Under the pieces are notes generated by a model. The model was not told the origin of the DNA and made no database searches. It was given only the letters and a program-made list of their open reading frames with translations. DNA of 64,000 nucleotides, taken from assembly GCF_009760915.1 (NCBI RefSeq), contig NZ_VIDQ01000024.1:22101-86100 (forward strand), written 5' to 3'. The position numbers and the translations under genes were made by a program. This document shows positions 38,773 through 47,667 of the stretch, in pieces (position 1 is the first letter of the stretch; each line of letters opens with the position of its first letter). This stretch comes from Azohydromonas aeria (GTDB lineage Bacteria > Pseudomonadota > Gammaproteobacteria > Burkholderiales > Burkholderiaceae_C).

Positions 38773-39554
38773 TTGGCGGACTTGGCGAGGAACGCCATGA
38801 CGGATTCACGGTGCTCGGTGCTCGTGTAGCAGATGCCCTGGGCCTGGCTGCCCTGGGCGAAGACCTGCTGCGCGCTGAGCTCGAAGCTCTGGTTGAGGAT
38901 GGTCTTGCCCAGGGCCAGCGCGGTGGCCGAACCCCGGCTCAGCTCGGCGGCCCAGGCCTGGGCATCGGCCACGAGCGTCTCGGCGCTGACCTTGCGGTCC
39001 ACGATGCCCAGCGACAGGGCCTCGTCGGCATCGACTTTGCGGCCGGTGAAGATCAGCTCCTTGGCCTTGGGCAGCCCCACGCGGCGCGGCAGGAAGTACA
39101 TGCCGCCGCCATCCGGCACGATGCCGCGGTGGATGTAGGACCAGGTGAAGCTGGCCCACTCGCTGGCGATGATGAAGTCGCAGGCCAGCGCCGTGTCGGC
39201 ACCCAGGCCCGAAGCCGCGCCGTTGACTGCGGCAACCACCGGCTTGGGCATGGTGTGCAGCAGCGCCTGGGTGTGGTGCACGCGCTGCTGTCGGTGCCAG
39301 CCGTTGAAGGCGATCTCGCCGGCCGGAGCGTTCATGCGGCGCTCCATGCCAGCGATGTCGCCGCCGGCACAGAAGCCCTTGCCGGCGCCGGTGAGGACCA
39401 GGGCGCGGATCGTCTTGTCGGCGGCCACGTGCTCCAGCGCCTCGATGAACTGGGTGCGCATGGCGTCGCTCATGGCGTTGCGCTTGTCGGGGCGATTGAG
39501 GGTCAGCGTGGCGATGCCGGCGTGGACCTGCAGGTCGATGAATTCGTTGCTCAT
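38769..39554 (-). CDS. Enoyl-CoA hydratase/isomerase
   Basis: A 261-residue crotonase. The oxyanion-hole segments are AGKGFCAGGDIAGMERRM and VNGAASGLGADTALACDFI. The second catalytic region reads HRGIVPDGGGMYFLPRRVGL, with Asp where classical hydratases have Glu, as in several isomerase-like or aromatic ring-cleavage members. A C-terminal helix region completes the fold. It precedes the CoA ligase and follows the Bug gene. Confidence 0.85.
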   Translation of the reverse strand: MSNEFIDLQVHAGIATLTLNRPDKRNAMSDAMRTQFIEALEHVAADKTIRALVLTGAGKGFCAGGDIAGMERRMNAPAGEIAFNGWHRQQRVHHTQALLHTMPKPVVAAVNGAASGLGADTALACDFIIASEWASFTWSYIHRGIVPDGGGMYFLPRRVGLPKAKELIFTGRKVDADEALSLGIVDRKVSAETLVADAQAWAAELSRGSATALALGKTILNQSFELSAQQVFAQGSQAQGICYTSTEHRESVMAFLAKSAK

Positions 39555-39581
39555 GATGAAAGTGACAAGGAGTTGAAGAGA

Positions 39582-40559
39582 TCAGTCGGCCTTGAGGTTG
39601 TTGTCCTTGACGACCTTGCGCCAGCGAGCCTCCTCGGTACGCACGTAGGCCTCGAGTTCGGCCGGTGCGCCGGCGCTGATCACCAGGCCCTCCTGCTCCA
39701 CCTTCTTGGCGAATTCCTCGGTGCGCGCGGCCTTCCTGGCGGCAGCGTTGAGCTTCGTGATCACGTCGGCCGGCGTGCCGGCGGGCGCGTACAGGCCGTA
39801 CCAGCTCTCCACCACATAGCCGGGCACGGTCTCGGCAACGGGAGGCACGTTCTTGAGGGCGGGCGAACGCTCGGGCGTCGTGACCGCCAGCGCGCGCAGC
39901 TTGCCGGACTCCAGCAGGTTGGCCACGGCGGCCGCAGTGCCGAACATCATGTCCACCTGCCCGGCAAGCAGGTCGTTGAGCGCCGGGCCCGCGCCGCGGT
40001 AGGGCACGTGCAGCGTCTGGACCTTGGCCAGGTGGTTGAACATCTCGCCGGCGAGGTGGGCCGAGGTACCGTTGCCCTGGCTGGCGAAGGTGAGCTTGCC
40101 CTGCGACGCCTTGGCCGCCGCGACGATGTCCTTGACGCTCTTGTACGGGCTCTCGGCCCGCACCACCAGCACATTGGGGCCGCGGCCGACCAGCATCACC
40201 GGCGCAAAGGCCTTGTCCCAGGCATACGGCAGCTTGGGCATCAGGCTGGGATTGACCGCATGGGCGAACGACGCCATCACCAGCGTGTAGCCGTCGGCCG
40301 GGCTCTTGGCCACGGCATCGGTGCCGATGACCGTGCCCGCGCCGGGCCGGTTGTCCACGACGATCGTCTGGCCGAGTTCCTTGCCCATGCCCTGGCCGAG
40401 CGTGCGGGCGATCATGTCCGTGCCACCGCCCGGTGCGAAGGGCACGACGAGGCGGATCGGCTTTTCGGGGAACGCAGCGAGCGCGGTGCCCGTGGCCAGC
40501 GCCACGGTGGCGACGAACGTGCCCAACTTCGCCAGGTGAGAGCGCAAGGCAATCTGCAT
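39582..40559 (-). CDS. Bug/TctC-family periplasmic solute-binding protein
   Basis: A 325-residue exported protein with signal peptide ALRSHLAKLGTFVATVALAT then GTALAAFP. Family motifs are PIRLVVPFAPGGGTDMIART, NRPGAGTVIGTDAVAKSPAD, HVPYRGAGPALNDLLAGQVD and WYGLYAPAGTPADV. Bug proteins bind carboxylates for a TctAB permease or sensing; no tctA or tctB is in the window. It is the first gene of the beta-oxidation-like operon and divergent from the IclR gene. Confidence 0.9.
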   Translation of the reverse strand: MQIALRSHLAKLGTFVATVALATGTALAAFPEKPIRLVVPFAPGGGTDMIARTLGQGMGKELGQTIVVDNRPGAGTVIGTDAVAKSPADGYTLVMASFAHAVNPSLMPKLPYAWDKAFAPVMLVGRGPNVLVVRAESPYKSVKDIVAAAKASQGKLTFASQGNGTSAHLAGEMFNHLAKVQTLHVPYRGAGPALNDLLAGQVDMMFGTAAAVANLLESGKLRALAVTTPERSPALKNVPPVAETVPGYVVESWYGLYAPAGTPADVITKLNAAARKAARTEEFAKKVEQEGLVISAGAPAELEAYVRTEEARWRKVVKDNNLKAD

Positions 40560-40678
40560 GGGTTGTCTCCTGATGGTTGTGCCGATGACGGCGTTGTCCG
40601 ATGCGGCTGAAGGCGGCTTGCATGGCCGCCATCGATGCCCGGAAGGGTAGGTGGCACACTCGAGAATTGCACCGCCCG

Positions 40679-40697
40679 ATTTCCGACAGATGGAAAT
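40679..40697. promoter_or_regulatory. IclR-type operator
   Basis: ATTTCC and GGAAAT form a perfect inverted repeat with a 7-base spacer (GACAGAT), close to IclR-family sites built of ATTTCC/GGAAAT halves. It lies in the divergent promoter, 29 bases before the IclR start. Confidence 0.5.
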
Positions 40698-40725
40698 TGA
40701 ACACTGGCCCAGGGAGGAGGACGCC

Positions 40726-41514
40726 ATGGAAAAGCCCAAGGCAACCGCTGAGGAAAAGCCCTTCAGCGGCGAGCGGAACCGCTCGCTGGAGCGGGGTGTG
40801 GAGATCCTTCGAGCCTTCCGCCCGGGTGCGGACCTGCTGGGCAACGGCGAACTGGCCGAGCGCACGGGGCTGTCGCGCGCGACGGTGAGCCGCCTCACGC
40901 AGACCCTCGTGGACTGCGGGATGCTGGAGCGCGACAGGAGCCGCCGGGCCTACCGCCTGGCCGCCCCGGTGCTGAGCCTGGCCCACGCCATGCGCACCGG
41001 CTCGCCCGTGCTGGCGGTGGCTGGCCCGCTCATGCGCAGCGAAGCCGAGAAGCTCAAGATCAACGTCGGCCTGGCGGTGGCGGACCGCGACGAGATGGTC
41101 TACCTGGAATCCGTGCGCTACAGCCGCCGCGTGGCCTGGCGCAACGTGGTGGCCGGGCAGCGCGTACCGATGGAGCTCACCTCGCTGGGCCGCGCCTGGC
41201 TGGCTGCCGCCGACGAGCCGGAGCGCAAGCGGCTGCTCGCGCGCTTCAAGGCCCGGCGCGGCGGCGAATGGGGACGCCTGTCGCGCGAGATCACGCAGGC
41301 CGTGGCCAGCGTGAGGGATGCGGGCTACTGCTGGGCTTCCTGGCAGCCACAGGTCGTGGCCCTCGCCACCCCTGTCGTGCTGGACCGGCATCCCGTGCAC
41401 GTGCTCAACATGAGCGTCACCGGCGACGAGACGCCGCAGGCCGTGGTGGAGCAACTGCGCGAGCCGCTGCTGGCCCTGGCGAAGCGGCTGCGGGAGGGGA
41501 TTTCGGCTGCCTGA
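40726..41514 (+). CDS. IclR-family transcriptional regulator
   Basis: A 262-residue regulator. The winged helix (about 18-80) is RNRSLERGVEILRAF, LLGNGELAERTGLSRATVSR and LTQTLVDCGMLERD. The effector domain has PLMRSEAEKLKINVGLAVAD, ELTSLGRAWLAA and YCWASWQPQVVALATPV. AGGGAGGAGG sits 5 bases before ATG 40726 and decides this start over an in-frame start 75 bases upstream. It is divergent from the Bug-ECH-ligase-ECH/HAD-thiolase operon, which it probably controls. Confidence 0.9.
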   Translation: MEKPKATAEEKPFSGERNRSLERGVEILRAFRPGADLLGNGELAERTGLSRATVSRLTQTLVDCGMLERDRSRRAYRLAAPVLSLAHAMRTGSPVLAVAGPLMRSEAEKLKINVGLAVADRDEMVYLESVRYSRRVAWRNVVAGQRVPMELTSLGRAWLAAADEPERKRLLARFKARRGGEWGRLSREITQAVASVRDAGYCWASWQPQVVALATPVVLDRHPVHVLNMSVTGDETPQAVVEQLREPLLALAKRLREGISAA

Positions 41515-41731
41515 CCCGGAGCCGGAACGCGTCGTGCGCAGCCCTTGGTCCATGGGAGCGGACGGGCAGCATGCGCAAACCCATAGCCTGCACGCATAAC
41601 TGCTATCGATCCATTGCCCTGTTGTCATGGTGATGGGCTGTCCAGAATCAGCGCCATGACGAACCGGATGCCCCGCGGTGCCGTGCAGCGGTGCGGCAAG
41701 AGGCATCGAACAAGACCCAGGAGACAGCCCC

Positions 41732-42688
41732 ATGATCCGACGCACCCTGCTCGCAGCCGCTCTCTGTGCCGCGCTGCCACTGGCAGCCCATGCTCAGGCC
41801 AAGAGCACCCGCATCGTCGTGTCCTTCCCGCCGGGGGGGCCGGTGGACTTCGTGGCCCGTGTCCTGGCCGAGCAGTTGGGCAAGGAGCTCGGCCACATGG
41901 TGATCGTCGACAACAAGGCCGGGGCCAATGGAGCCATCGGCGCCGGCGAGGTGATGCGGTCCAAGGCCGATGGCAGCACGCTGTGGATCACCAGCGTGGG
42001 CGCCGCGGCCATCAATGCTTCGCTCTATGAGAAGCTGCCTTACGACACGCTGCGCGACTTCACGCCCGTCTCGGTCGTGGTGAACAACGTCGAGCTGCTG
42101 GTGGTGAACCCGGCCGACCCGGCCAGGGATGCCGCCGAGTTCGTGGCCAATGCCAGGAAGTCCAGGAACCCGGTCACGATGGCTTCGTCGGGCATCGGCA
42201 GCATCCCGCACCTGGCCATGGAGCAGCTCAAGGACTCCACCAAGGTGGACTTGCTGCACGTGCCGTACAAGGGTGCGGCACCGGCCATCACCGACGTGAT
42301 GGGGGGCCAGGTATCGGGCTTCTTCGGCGACGTCCCGGGGCTGATCACGTTCGTGCGCAGCGGCAAGCTCAAGCCGATCGGCATCGCCTCGACCAGGCGC
42401 CATCCGGCGCTGCCCGAGGTGAAGACACTGGCTGAGCAAGGCATCGCCAACGTCGATACCAACAACTGGTATGCACTGTTCGCGCCGGCCAAGACGCCTG
42501 CGACTACGGTCACGGCACTCAACGACGCCGTGCGCCGCGCCCTGTCGGAGCCCGGCGTGAAAGCCAAGCTGATGGACGTTGGCGCCGAGCCCGCGCCGTC
42601 CACCCCCGCAGAGCTTGCGGCGCTGGTCAAGCGCGACATGGACAAGTGGGGCAAGCTCATCCAGGACAAGAAGATCAAGGCGGAATGA
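41732..42688 (+). CDS. Bug/TctC-family periplasmic solute-binding protein
   Basis: A 318-residue protein with signal peptide MIRRTLLAAALCAALPLAAH and AQA cleavage site. TRIVVSFPPGGPVDFVARVL, DNKAGANGAIGAGEVMRSKA, HVPYKGAAPAITDVMGGQVS and WYALFAPAKTPATTV are family motifs. It differs from the neighbouring Bugs in its SFPPGGPVD loop. CAGGAGAC precedes the ATG. It is paired with the small gene 55 bp downstream; ligand unknown. Confidence 0.9.
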   Translation: MIRRTLLAAALCAALPLAAHAQAKSTRIVVSFPPGGPVDFVARVLAEQLGKELGHMVIVDNKAGANGAIGAGEVMRSKADGSTLWITSVGAAAINASLYEKLPYDTLRDFTPVSVVVNNVELLVVNPADPARDAAEFVANARKSRNPVTMASSGIGSIPHLAMEQLKDSTKVDLLHVPYKGAAPAITDVMGGQVSGFFGDVPGLITFVRSGKLKPIGIASTRRHPALPEVKTLAEQGIANVDTNNWYALFAPAKTPATTVTALNDAVRRALSEPGVKAKLMDVGAEPAPSTPAELAALVKRDMDKWGKLIQDKKIKAE

Positions 42689-42743
42689 TGGCGACCCGCG
42701 TCATGTGCCGCCGTTGCCCTGCCCGCACGTCGCCGACAGTTTC

Positions 42744-43262
42744 ATGAAATCGATCATGTGGTTCGCCCGCTTCTCCTGGGACGCATGGCAGCAGTGGCCC
42801 GGTGCCTGCGAGCTTGCAGGCGCGCGCGTCTATCGCTCGGAGGACGGTGCCGAGGGTTGCGCCTACTGGATGCAGGACGACCGCCCTGCCGGCCTGGCCG
42901 CCGGCGTGTCGCTGGTGCAGTTGAAACCTTTGCTCGTGGTGCCCGGCGCTTCGACAGGTGCCGACGCGCCGTGGCACTACATCGTCGCGACGGATGTGCT
43001 TCCAGAGCATGAGGCCGACTTCAACGCCTGGTACGAGCAGGAGCACCTGCCGGGACTTGCTGCCGTGCCCGGCACGGTGGCGGCGGCGCGCTACGCCAGC
43101 GTCGATGGCACGGGCCCGCGCTACCACGCCTGCTACGACCTGGCCGACCGGGCGGCCTTCAACAGCCCGGCCTGGCTTGCGGTGCGCGGCACGCCCTGGA
43201 GCGCGCGGGTGAGGCCGTCGTTCCGGAACACGCTGCGAACGATGTACCGGCGCGTGGCTTGA
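42744..43262 (+). CDS. Hypothetical protein with EthD-like dimeric alpha-beta barrel features
   Basis: A 172-residue soluble protein. HYIVATDVLPEHEADFNAWY, EQEHLPGLAAVPGTVAAARY and LAVRGTPWSARVRPSFRNTL resemble ferredoxin-like (EthD/ABM) small enzymes that act on oxidised aromatics. The N-terminal half (MKSIMWFARFSWDAWQQWPG) is another, more diverged copy-like half. The function is unassigned. It follows a Bug gene and is convergent with the MmgE/PrpD operon. Confidence 0.7.
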   Translation: MKSIMWFARFSWDAWQQWPGACELAGARVYRSEDGAEGCAYWMQDDRPAGLAAGVSLVQLKPLLVVPGASTGADAPWHYIVATDVLPEHEADFNAWYEQEHLPGLAAVPGTVAAARYASVDGTGPRYHACYDLADRAAFNSPAWLAVRGTPWSARVRPSFRNTLRTMYRRVA

Positions 43263-43300
43263 TTCCAAGTTTTTTGCTGGTGGAACGATCCGCTCGTTCT

Positions 43301-43375
43301 TGAGGTATCGAAGGTCGAATCGGTCAGGCTGGAATGCCCGCACACGATGCGGGCCGTTCACCCTTCGATACCTCA
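43301..43375. terminator. Nested inverted repeat between convergent genes; REP-like doublet
   Basis: TGAGGTATCGAAGG (43301-43314) is perfectly repeated in inverse as CCTTCGATACCTCA (43362-43375). The intervening loop carries an inner hairpin, GCCCGCA and TGCGGGC (43336-43354). The outer arm continues as AGGGCGAACGG, like the CTTCGAC...CTCAGGGCGAACGG repeats scattered in Comamonadaceae genomes. Its position suits a bidirectional terminator. Confidence 0.55.
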
Positions 43376-43400
43376 GGGCGAACGGGATGGCTGATGCCGT

Positions 43401-44726
43401 TCAGGCCAGAGTGGCCCTCTCGTTCAGGTTCCAGCAGCGTTGAAGCACGGCCCGGGCCTCGGCTTCACCGATCACGGGCGACGCCAGCTCCATCAGCTTG
43501 CCTTCGAGGTCTTCATCAGTAAGGGGAAGCTCGGGGTCGCCCTTGCGGTCCGGCTGCAGGTGCGTGAAACGCCGGCCATCGCGCAGCACGACCTCGACCC
43601 GCGCCGCGCGGCGGCCGGGGAAGCCGGCGTCCACCTCCGGGTCCAGCGCGGCCGTGATGCGGGTCATGAGCGCACGGGTCGCAGGATCGTTCAGGCGCGC
43701 TGGCTCGAAGGCCGACAGCCGCACGCTGCCGTGCACCAACGCGGTCGCCACCATGTAGTGCAGGCTGAAACGGGCCTCGTCGGCGGTCCGGGGCTCGACG
43801 TGGCCGGCGATGTCCAGCGTCGGCTGGTAGACGCCCAGCTGCAGCCGCTCGATGTCGGCGGCCGCGAAGCCATGCTGGCGCTGCAGCTCCAGCGCACCGT
43901 CGATGGCCGGGAAGGTGTGGCCGCAACCGATGTGGTTCTTGAACGTCAGCCGGGTGATGTGGAAGTCCTGGCCCAGCGTGGCGCCCACCTGCGACCAGTC
44001 GGGCCCGGTGCTCATGGCCTGGCCCAGCCCGTGCTCGCCGTCGAGCACGTCGAGCGAGCAGCGCATGCCGCGCCCCGCCAGTTGCGCGGCCATCACGCCG
44101 GCCTCCGCCGCCCGGCCGGCATGCAGCGGCTTGGCCATGGTCTCCAGCCGGAACGCCTGCTGCAGGCCCGCAGTGAACGTACCGGCCAGCGCCAGCGCGT
44201 GCGCAAAGCTTGCCTCGTCCAGCGCCAGCAGGCTGCCGGCAGCCGCAGCGGCGCCGAAGGCGCCCATAGTGCCGGTGTTGTGCCAGAACTTGTAGTGCGG
44301 CCGACCCATCACGACGCCGATGCGGGTGGACACCTCGTAGCCCAGCACCACGGCGCGCAGGAACTGCGCTCCCGTGGCGCCCACGTCCTGACCGGCGGCC
44401 AGCGCCGCGGCGATGGTGGCGGCACCCGGGTGGTACATCGCATCCCGGAAGCTGTCGTCCACCTCGGCAGCGTGGGCGGCCGTGCCGTTGATGAGCGCCG
44501 CCGCTCGGGCCGTGGCTGCACGTCCCTGGGCCAGCCGCGCGCGGCCCCGGTCCAGGTCCTCGGCCAGCGTCTGCTCCAGCAGCCGCACGGCATCGGTGTC
44601 CAACCCCGGGAACAGCGAGGCGTACCAGTCGATTACGGCGCGCTTGGCATGGTGCAAGACCTGCTCGGACAGAGGCTGCTGCCGGAACTCGGCGGCATAC
44701 CGGGCAAAAATTTCGGTGGTGTACAT
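43401..44726 (-). CDS. MmgE/PrpD family protein
   Basis: A 441-residue protein of the 2-methylcitrate dehydratase / cis-aconitate decarboxylase family. Motifs include LINGTAAHAAEVDDSFRDAM (catalytic Asp/His region), GVVMGRPHYKFWHNTGTMGA and AKPLHAGRAAEAGVMAAQLA, with FKNHIGCGHTFPAIDGAL later. Such enzymes dehydrate or decarboxylate tricarboxylate-like acids. AGGAGAG lies 5 bases before ATG 44726, overlapping the hydrolase stop. It is the last gene of the seven-gene operon. Confidence 0.88.
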   Translation of the reverse strand: MYTTEIFARYAAEFRQQPLSEQVLHHAKRAVIDWYASLFPGLDTDAVRLLEQTLAEDLDRGRARLAQGRAATARAAALINGTAAHAAEVDDSFRDAMYHPGAATIAAALAAGQDVGATGAQFLRAVVLGYEVSTRIGVVMGRPHYKFWHNTGTMGAFGAAAAAGSLLALDEASFAHALALAGTFTAGLQQAFRLETMAKPLHAGRAAEAGVMAAQLAGRGMRCSLDVLDGEHGLGQAMSTGPDWSQVGATLGQDFHITRLTFKNHIGCGHTFPAIDGALELQRQHGFAAADIERLQLGVYQPTLDIAGHVEPRTADEARFSLHYMVATALVHGSVRLSAFEPARLNDPATRALMTRITAALDPEVDAGFPGRRAARVEVVLRDGRRFTHLQPDRKGDPELPLTDEDLEGKLMELASPVIGEAEARAVLQRCWNLNERATLA

Positions 44727-44727
44727 C

Positions 44728-45609
44728 TCAGCTCTCCTGCTGCAGGTGGTCGCTGGTCTCTTCCAGCCATTGGAGCAGCAACGTGTTGACAGCATCGGCC
44801 GCTTCGAACTGCACCCAGTGGCCGGCATTGGGCACGACCTGGATGCTGCAATCGTCGCGGCCACCTGCGAGCAACGGTGCCAAGCGGACCGGGTCCGCCG
44901 TGACATCGTGTTCGCCCCAGGCCAGCAGCACCGGCCCGTGGAATCGGGCCAGGCAGTCACGCAGGCCGCCTGTGCGCGATATCGGCTTGCTGTGAAACCG
45001 GGCCTTCACGCAGGCGTTGGTGTGAATGCGCAGAGCCAGACCCTCGGCGCTGGCGGGATGGTGGAGCATGTGCACCCACAGGTTGTGGCGCATCAGATCA
45101 GCCAGCGCCGCCATGTCACGCTGCTCATATGCTCGGCGCCAGGAGCGCTGCTCGCCGCGTGGCCGGCGCACGGTTCCGTGGCCGGCCGGGCCGAGGAGGG
45201 CCAGCCTGGACACGCCGCTGCGCCACAGCGCCAGATGAGCGGCCACCAGGCCACCGAACGAAAATCCCACCAGGTCGATGGGCGTGTGCGGACCCAGCAG
45301 CGCGCCGAGCGTCTGGTGGGTCGCATCCAGCAACGATCGCAGCGTGGGCTCGGGTGGCGGGGCTGAATCGCCATAGCCAGGCAGGTCCGGCACCCAGACC
45401 GCACGGTGTGCCGCCCAGGCCTGCACATTGCGCGCCCAATGAAGCCATGACCCATGGCTGCCGTGCAGCAGCACCAAGGGCCTTCCTTCACCGAAGCAGC
45501 GCCAGACGACTCGACCTCCCACAAAGGGGACTTCATGCCGCCGTGCCTTGCGCTCAAGCTCGGCCACGACGGCTACCGAGCGCTCATCGTCGAAGGGCGT
45601 CGCCAGCAT
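44728..45609 (-). CDS. Alpha/beta hydrolase
   Basis: A 293-residue alpha/beta-hydrolase. The oxyanion region is RPLVLLHGSHGSWLHWARNV, the nucleophile elbow is LVGFSFGGLVAAHLALW (Ser), an Asp is likely in LLAWGEHDVTADPVRLAPLL and the His in VVPNAGHWVQFEAADAVN. Meta-cleavage-type hydrolases of aromatic catabolism have this layout. It sits between Bug and PrpD-like genes, 3 bp after the Bug stop. Confidence 0.88.
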   Translation of the reverse strand: MLATPFDDERSVAVVAELERKARRHEVPFVGGRVVWRCFGEGRPLVLLHGSHGSWLHWARNVQAWAAHRAVWVPDLPGYGDSAPPPEPTLRSLLDATHQTLGALLGPHTPIDLVGFSFGGLVAAHLALWRSGVSRLALLGPAGHGTVRRPRGEQRSWRRAYEQRDMAALADLMRHNLWVHMLHHPASAEGLALRIHTNACVKARFHSKPISRTGGLRDCLARFHGPVLLAWGEHDVTADPVRLAPLLAGGRDDCSIQVVPNAGHWVQFEAADAVNTLLLQWLEETSDHLQQES

Positions 45610-45612
45610 GCG

Positions 45613-46596
45613 TCAGTCCAGCTTGATGCCCTGTTCCTTGACCACCCTGCGCCACTTTTCCTCCTCGGCGCGGGCAATGCGTCCGGTTTCCAGCGATGCG
45701 TCCAGGGTCAGCTGCATGCCCTCGGACGTGGCGCGCTTGCGAAACTCTTGCGTCTCCGAAGCCCGCCTGAAGGCTCCGTGCAGCTGGTCGACCACGGCGG
45801 CAGGCGTGCCGGCCGGCGCGAACACGCCGTACCAGACGTCAGCCTGATAGCCCGGAACGCCCGATTCCGCGAACGTGGGCACGTCGGGCAGCAGGGGTGA
45901 GCGCGCCGCGCTGGTCACTGCCAGCGCGCGCAACTTGCCGTTGGCGATGAACGGCGCCACGCTGGGCAAGGTGGCGAAAGCCAGGTCGATCTGTCCGCCC
46001 ATCAGGTCGTTCACGACCGGGCTGGCACCCTTGTAGGGAACGTGCGTGACCTGGATCCTGGCCGTGAGCTTGAGCAGTTCGGCCGCCAGGTGCGTGGACG
46101 TGCCGTTGCCAGCAGAACCGTAGGTCAGTTTGCCCGGCTTCGTCCGGGCCTGAACGAGCAAGTCCGCGCCGGACTTCAGCGAGCTGTCGGCACGCACGAC
46201 CGCCACGTTGGGCGCACGCCCGATCAGCACGATGGGGGCGAAAGCCTTGTCCTGGGCATAGGGCAGCTTCGGGAACAGGCTGGGCACGATGGAGAACGCG
46301 CTGGTGTTGAGCAGCAGCGTGTGGCCATCGGGCGGACTCTTGGCCACGGTGTCGTTGCCGATGACAGTCCCTGCCCCGGCCTTGTTGTCAACGACGATGG
46401 GCTGTCCCAGTTCCTTGGCAAGTCCTTCGCCCAGGGCGCGCGCCACGTTGTCGGTGCCGCCACCCGCGGGAAACGGCACCACCAGCCGGATCGGCTTGGT
46501 GGGGAAGCCCTGGGCGATTGCCGGGGGGACGACACACGCTAGAGCGGACAGCGCAAGCCCCGCCAGCCAAGTGCAAGACGCCATGGTGTTTTTCAT
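45613..46596 (-). CDS. Bug/TctC-family solute-binding protein, tandem copy 2
   Basis: A 327-residue protein with signal peptide CTWLAGLALSALACVVPPAI and AQG. Motifs are PIRLVVPFPAGGGTDNVARA, DNKAGAGTVIGNDTVAKSPP, HVPYKGASPVVNDLMGGQID and WYGVFAPAGTPAAVVDQLH. It is strongly similar to the next upstream Bug protein (46686-47666) throughout, so the two are tandem duplicates. Ligand unknown. Confidence 0.9.
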   Translation of the reverse strand: MKNTMASCTWLAGLALSALACVVPPAIAQGFPTKPIRLVVPFPAGGGTDNVARALGEGLAKELGQPIVVDNKAGAGTVIGNDTVAKSPPDGHTLLLNTSAFSIVPSLFPKLPYAQDKAFAPIVLIGRAPNVAVVRADSSLKSGADLLVQARTKPGKLTYGSAGNGTSTHLAAELLKLTARIQVTHVPYKGASPVVNDLMGGQIDLAFATLPSVAPFIANGKLRALAVTSAARSPLLPDVPTFAESGVPGYQADVWYGVFAPAGTPAAVVDQLHGAFRRASETQEFRKRATSEGMQLTLDASLETGRIARAEEEKWRRVVKEQGIKLD

Positions 46597-46685
46597 CGGT
46601 TGTCTCCAGTTCGTTCGGTGTTCGCCGTGCGGGCCGCCGCTTGGCCGCGTGGCCATGCCTTGCGGCGCATTGCAGGGCCTGCCGT

Positions 46686-47666
46686 TCATTCCATCGTGAT
46701 GGACTGGTCCTTGACGACCTTGCGCCACCGCGCTTCCTCGGCGCGCACGAAGCGCGCCGTCTCTTCCGGGCTGTCCAGGCTCAGGACCAGGCCCTCGTTT
46801 TGAGCGCGCTGGCGGAACTCCGCCGTCTGCGATGCACGCTTGAACGCGCTGTGGATCTGGGCAATGACGGCTGCCGGCGTGCCCGCCGGCGCGAACACGC
46901 CGTACCAGTTGTCGGACTGTGAGCCTGGGGCTCCGGACTCGGCGAAGGTCGGCACGTCCGGCAGCAGCGGGGACCGGGTCCCGCTGGTCACCCCCAGCGC
47001 GCGCAGCTTGCCGCTGGCCAGCAGCGGCGCGATGCTGGGCAAGGTGGCAAAGCCGACATCGACCTGTCCGCCGAGCACGTCCGTCACCACGGGGCCAGCA
47101 CCCCGATAGGGAATGTGCGTGACGAAGACCTTGGCCGTGCTCTTGAGCAGCTCGGCCGCCAGGTGTGTCGAGGTGCCGTTGCCGGAAGATCCGTAGCTGA
47201 GCTTGCCCGGATGGGCGCGTGCCTGCGCGAGCATGTCCGCAGCCGACTTCAGCGGGCTGCCAGCACGCACGATCGCCACGTTGGGGGCACGGCCCAGCAG
47301 CACCACCGGGGCAAAGGCGGATACACCTGCGTACGGCAGCTTCGGCTGCAAGGCCGGCACGATGGCGAACGAACTGGTCGTGAGCAGAAGCGTGTGGCCG
47401 TCGGGCGGGCTCTTGGCGACCGCATCGTTGCCGATGACGGAGCCGGCCCCTGGCCTGTTGTCGACGATCACCGGTTGCCCCAGTTCCCGGGCAAGGCTCT
47501 CCGCCAACGGGCGGGCAATCACGTCCGTGCTGCCGCCCGGTGCGAACGGCAGCACCAGCCGGATGGGCTTCGTGGGGAAGGCCTGCGCCCACGCCTGCGG
47601 CGCGAGCGCAAGCAGCAGGGATAAGGCACAGGCCCGGCGACGCAGGCCGCGGCGGTGGCAGCTCAT
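46686..47666 (-). CDS. Bug/TctC-family solute-binding protein, tandem copy 1
   Basis: A 326-residue protein with signal peptide RRACALSLLLALAPQAWAQA. PIRLVLPFAPGGSTDVIARP, NRPGAGSVIGNDAVAKSPPD, HIPYRGAGPVVTDVLGGQVD and WYGVFAPAGTPAAVIAQIH match its neighbour and the family. The ATG at 47666 falls directly after the upstream TGA, implying coupling; another start at 47681 would overlap that gene by 14 bases. Confidence 0.88.
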   Translation of the reverse strand: MSCHRRGLRRRACALSLLLALAPQAWAQAFPTKPIRLVLPFAPGGSTDVIARPLAESLARELGQPVIVDNRPGAGSVIGNDAVAKSPPDGHTLLLTTSSFAIVPALQPKLPYAGVSAFAPVVLLGRAPNVAIVRAGSPLKSAADMLAQARAHPGKLSYGSSGNGTSTHLAAELLKSTAKVFVTHIPYRGAGPVVTDVLGGQVDVGFATLPSIAPLLASGKLRALGVTSGTRSPLLPDVPTFAESGAPGSQSDNWYGVFAPAGTPAAVIAQIHSAFKRASQTAEFRQRAQNEGLVLSLDSPEETARFVRAEEARWRKVVKDQSITME

Positions 47667-47667
47667 G

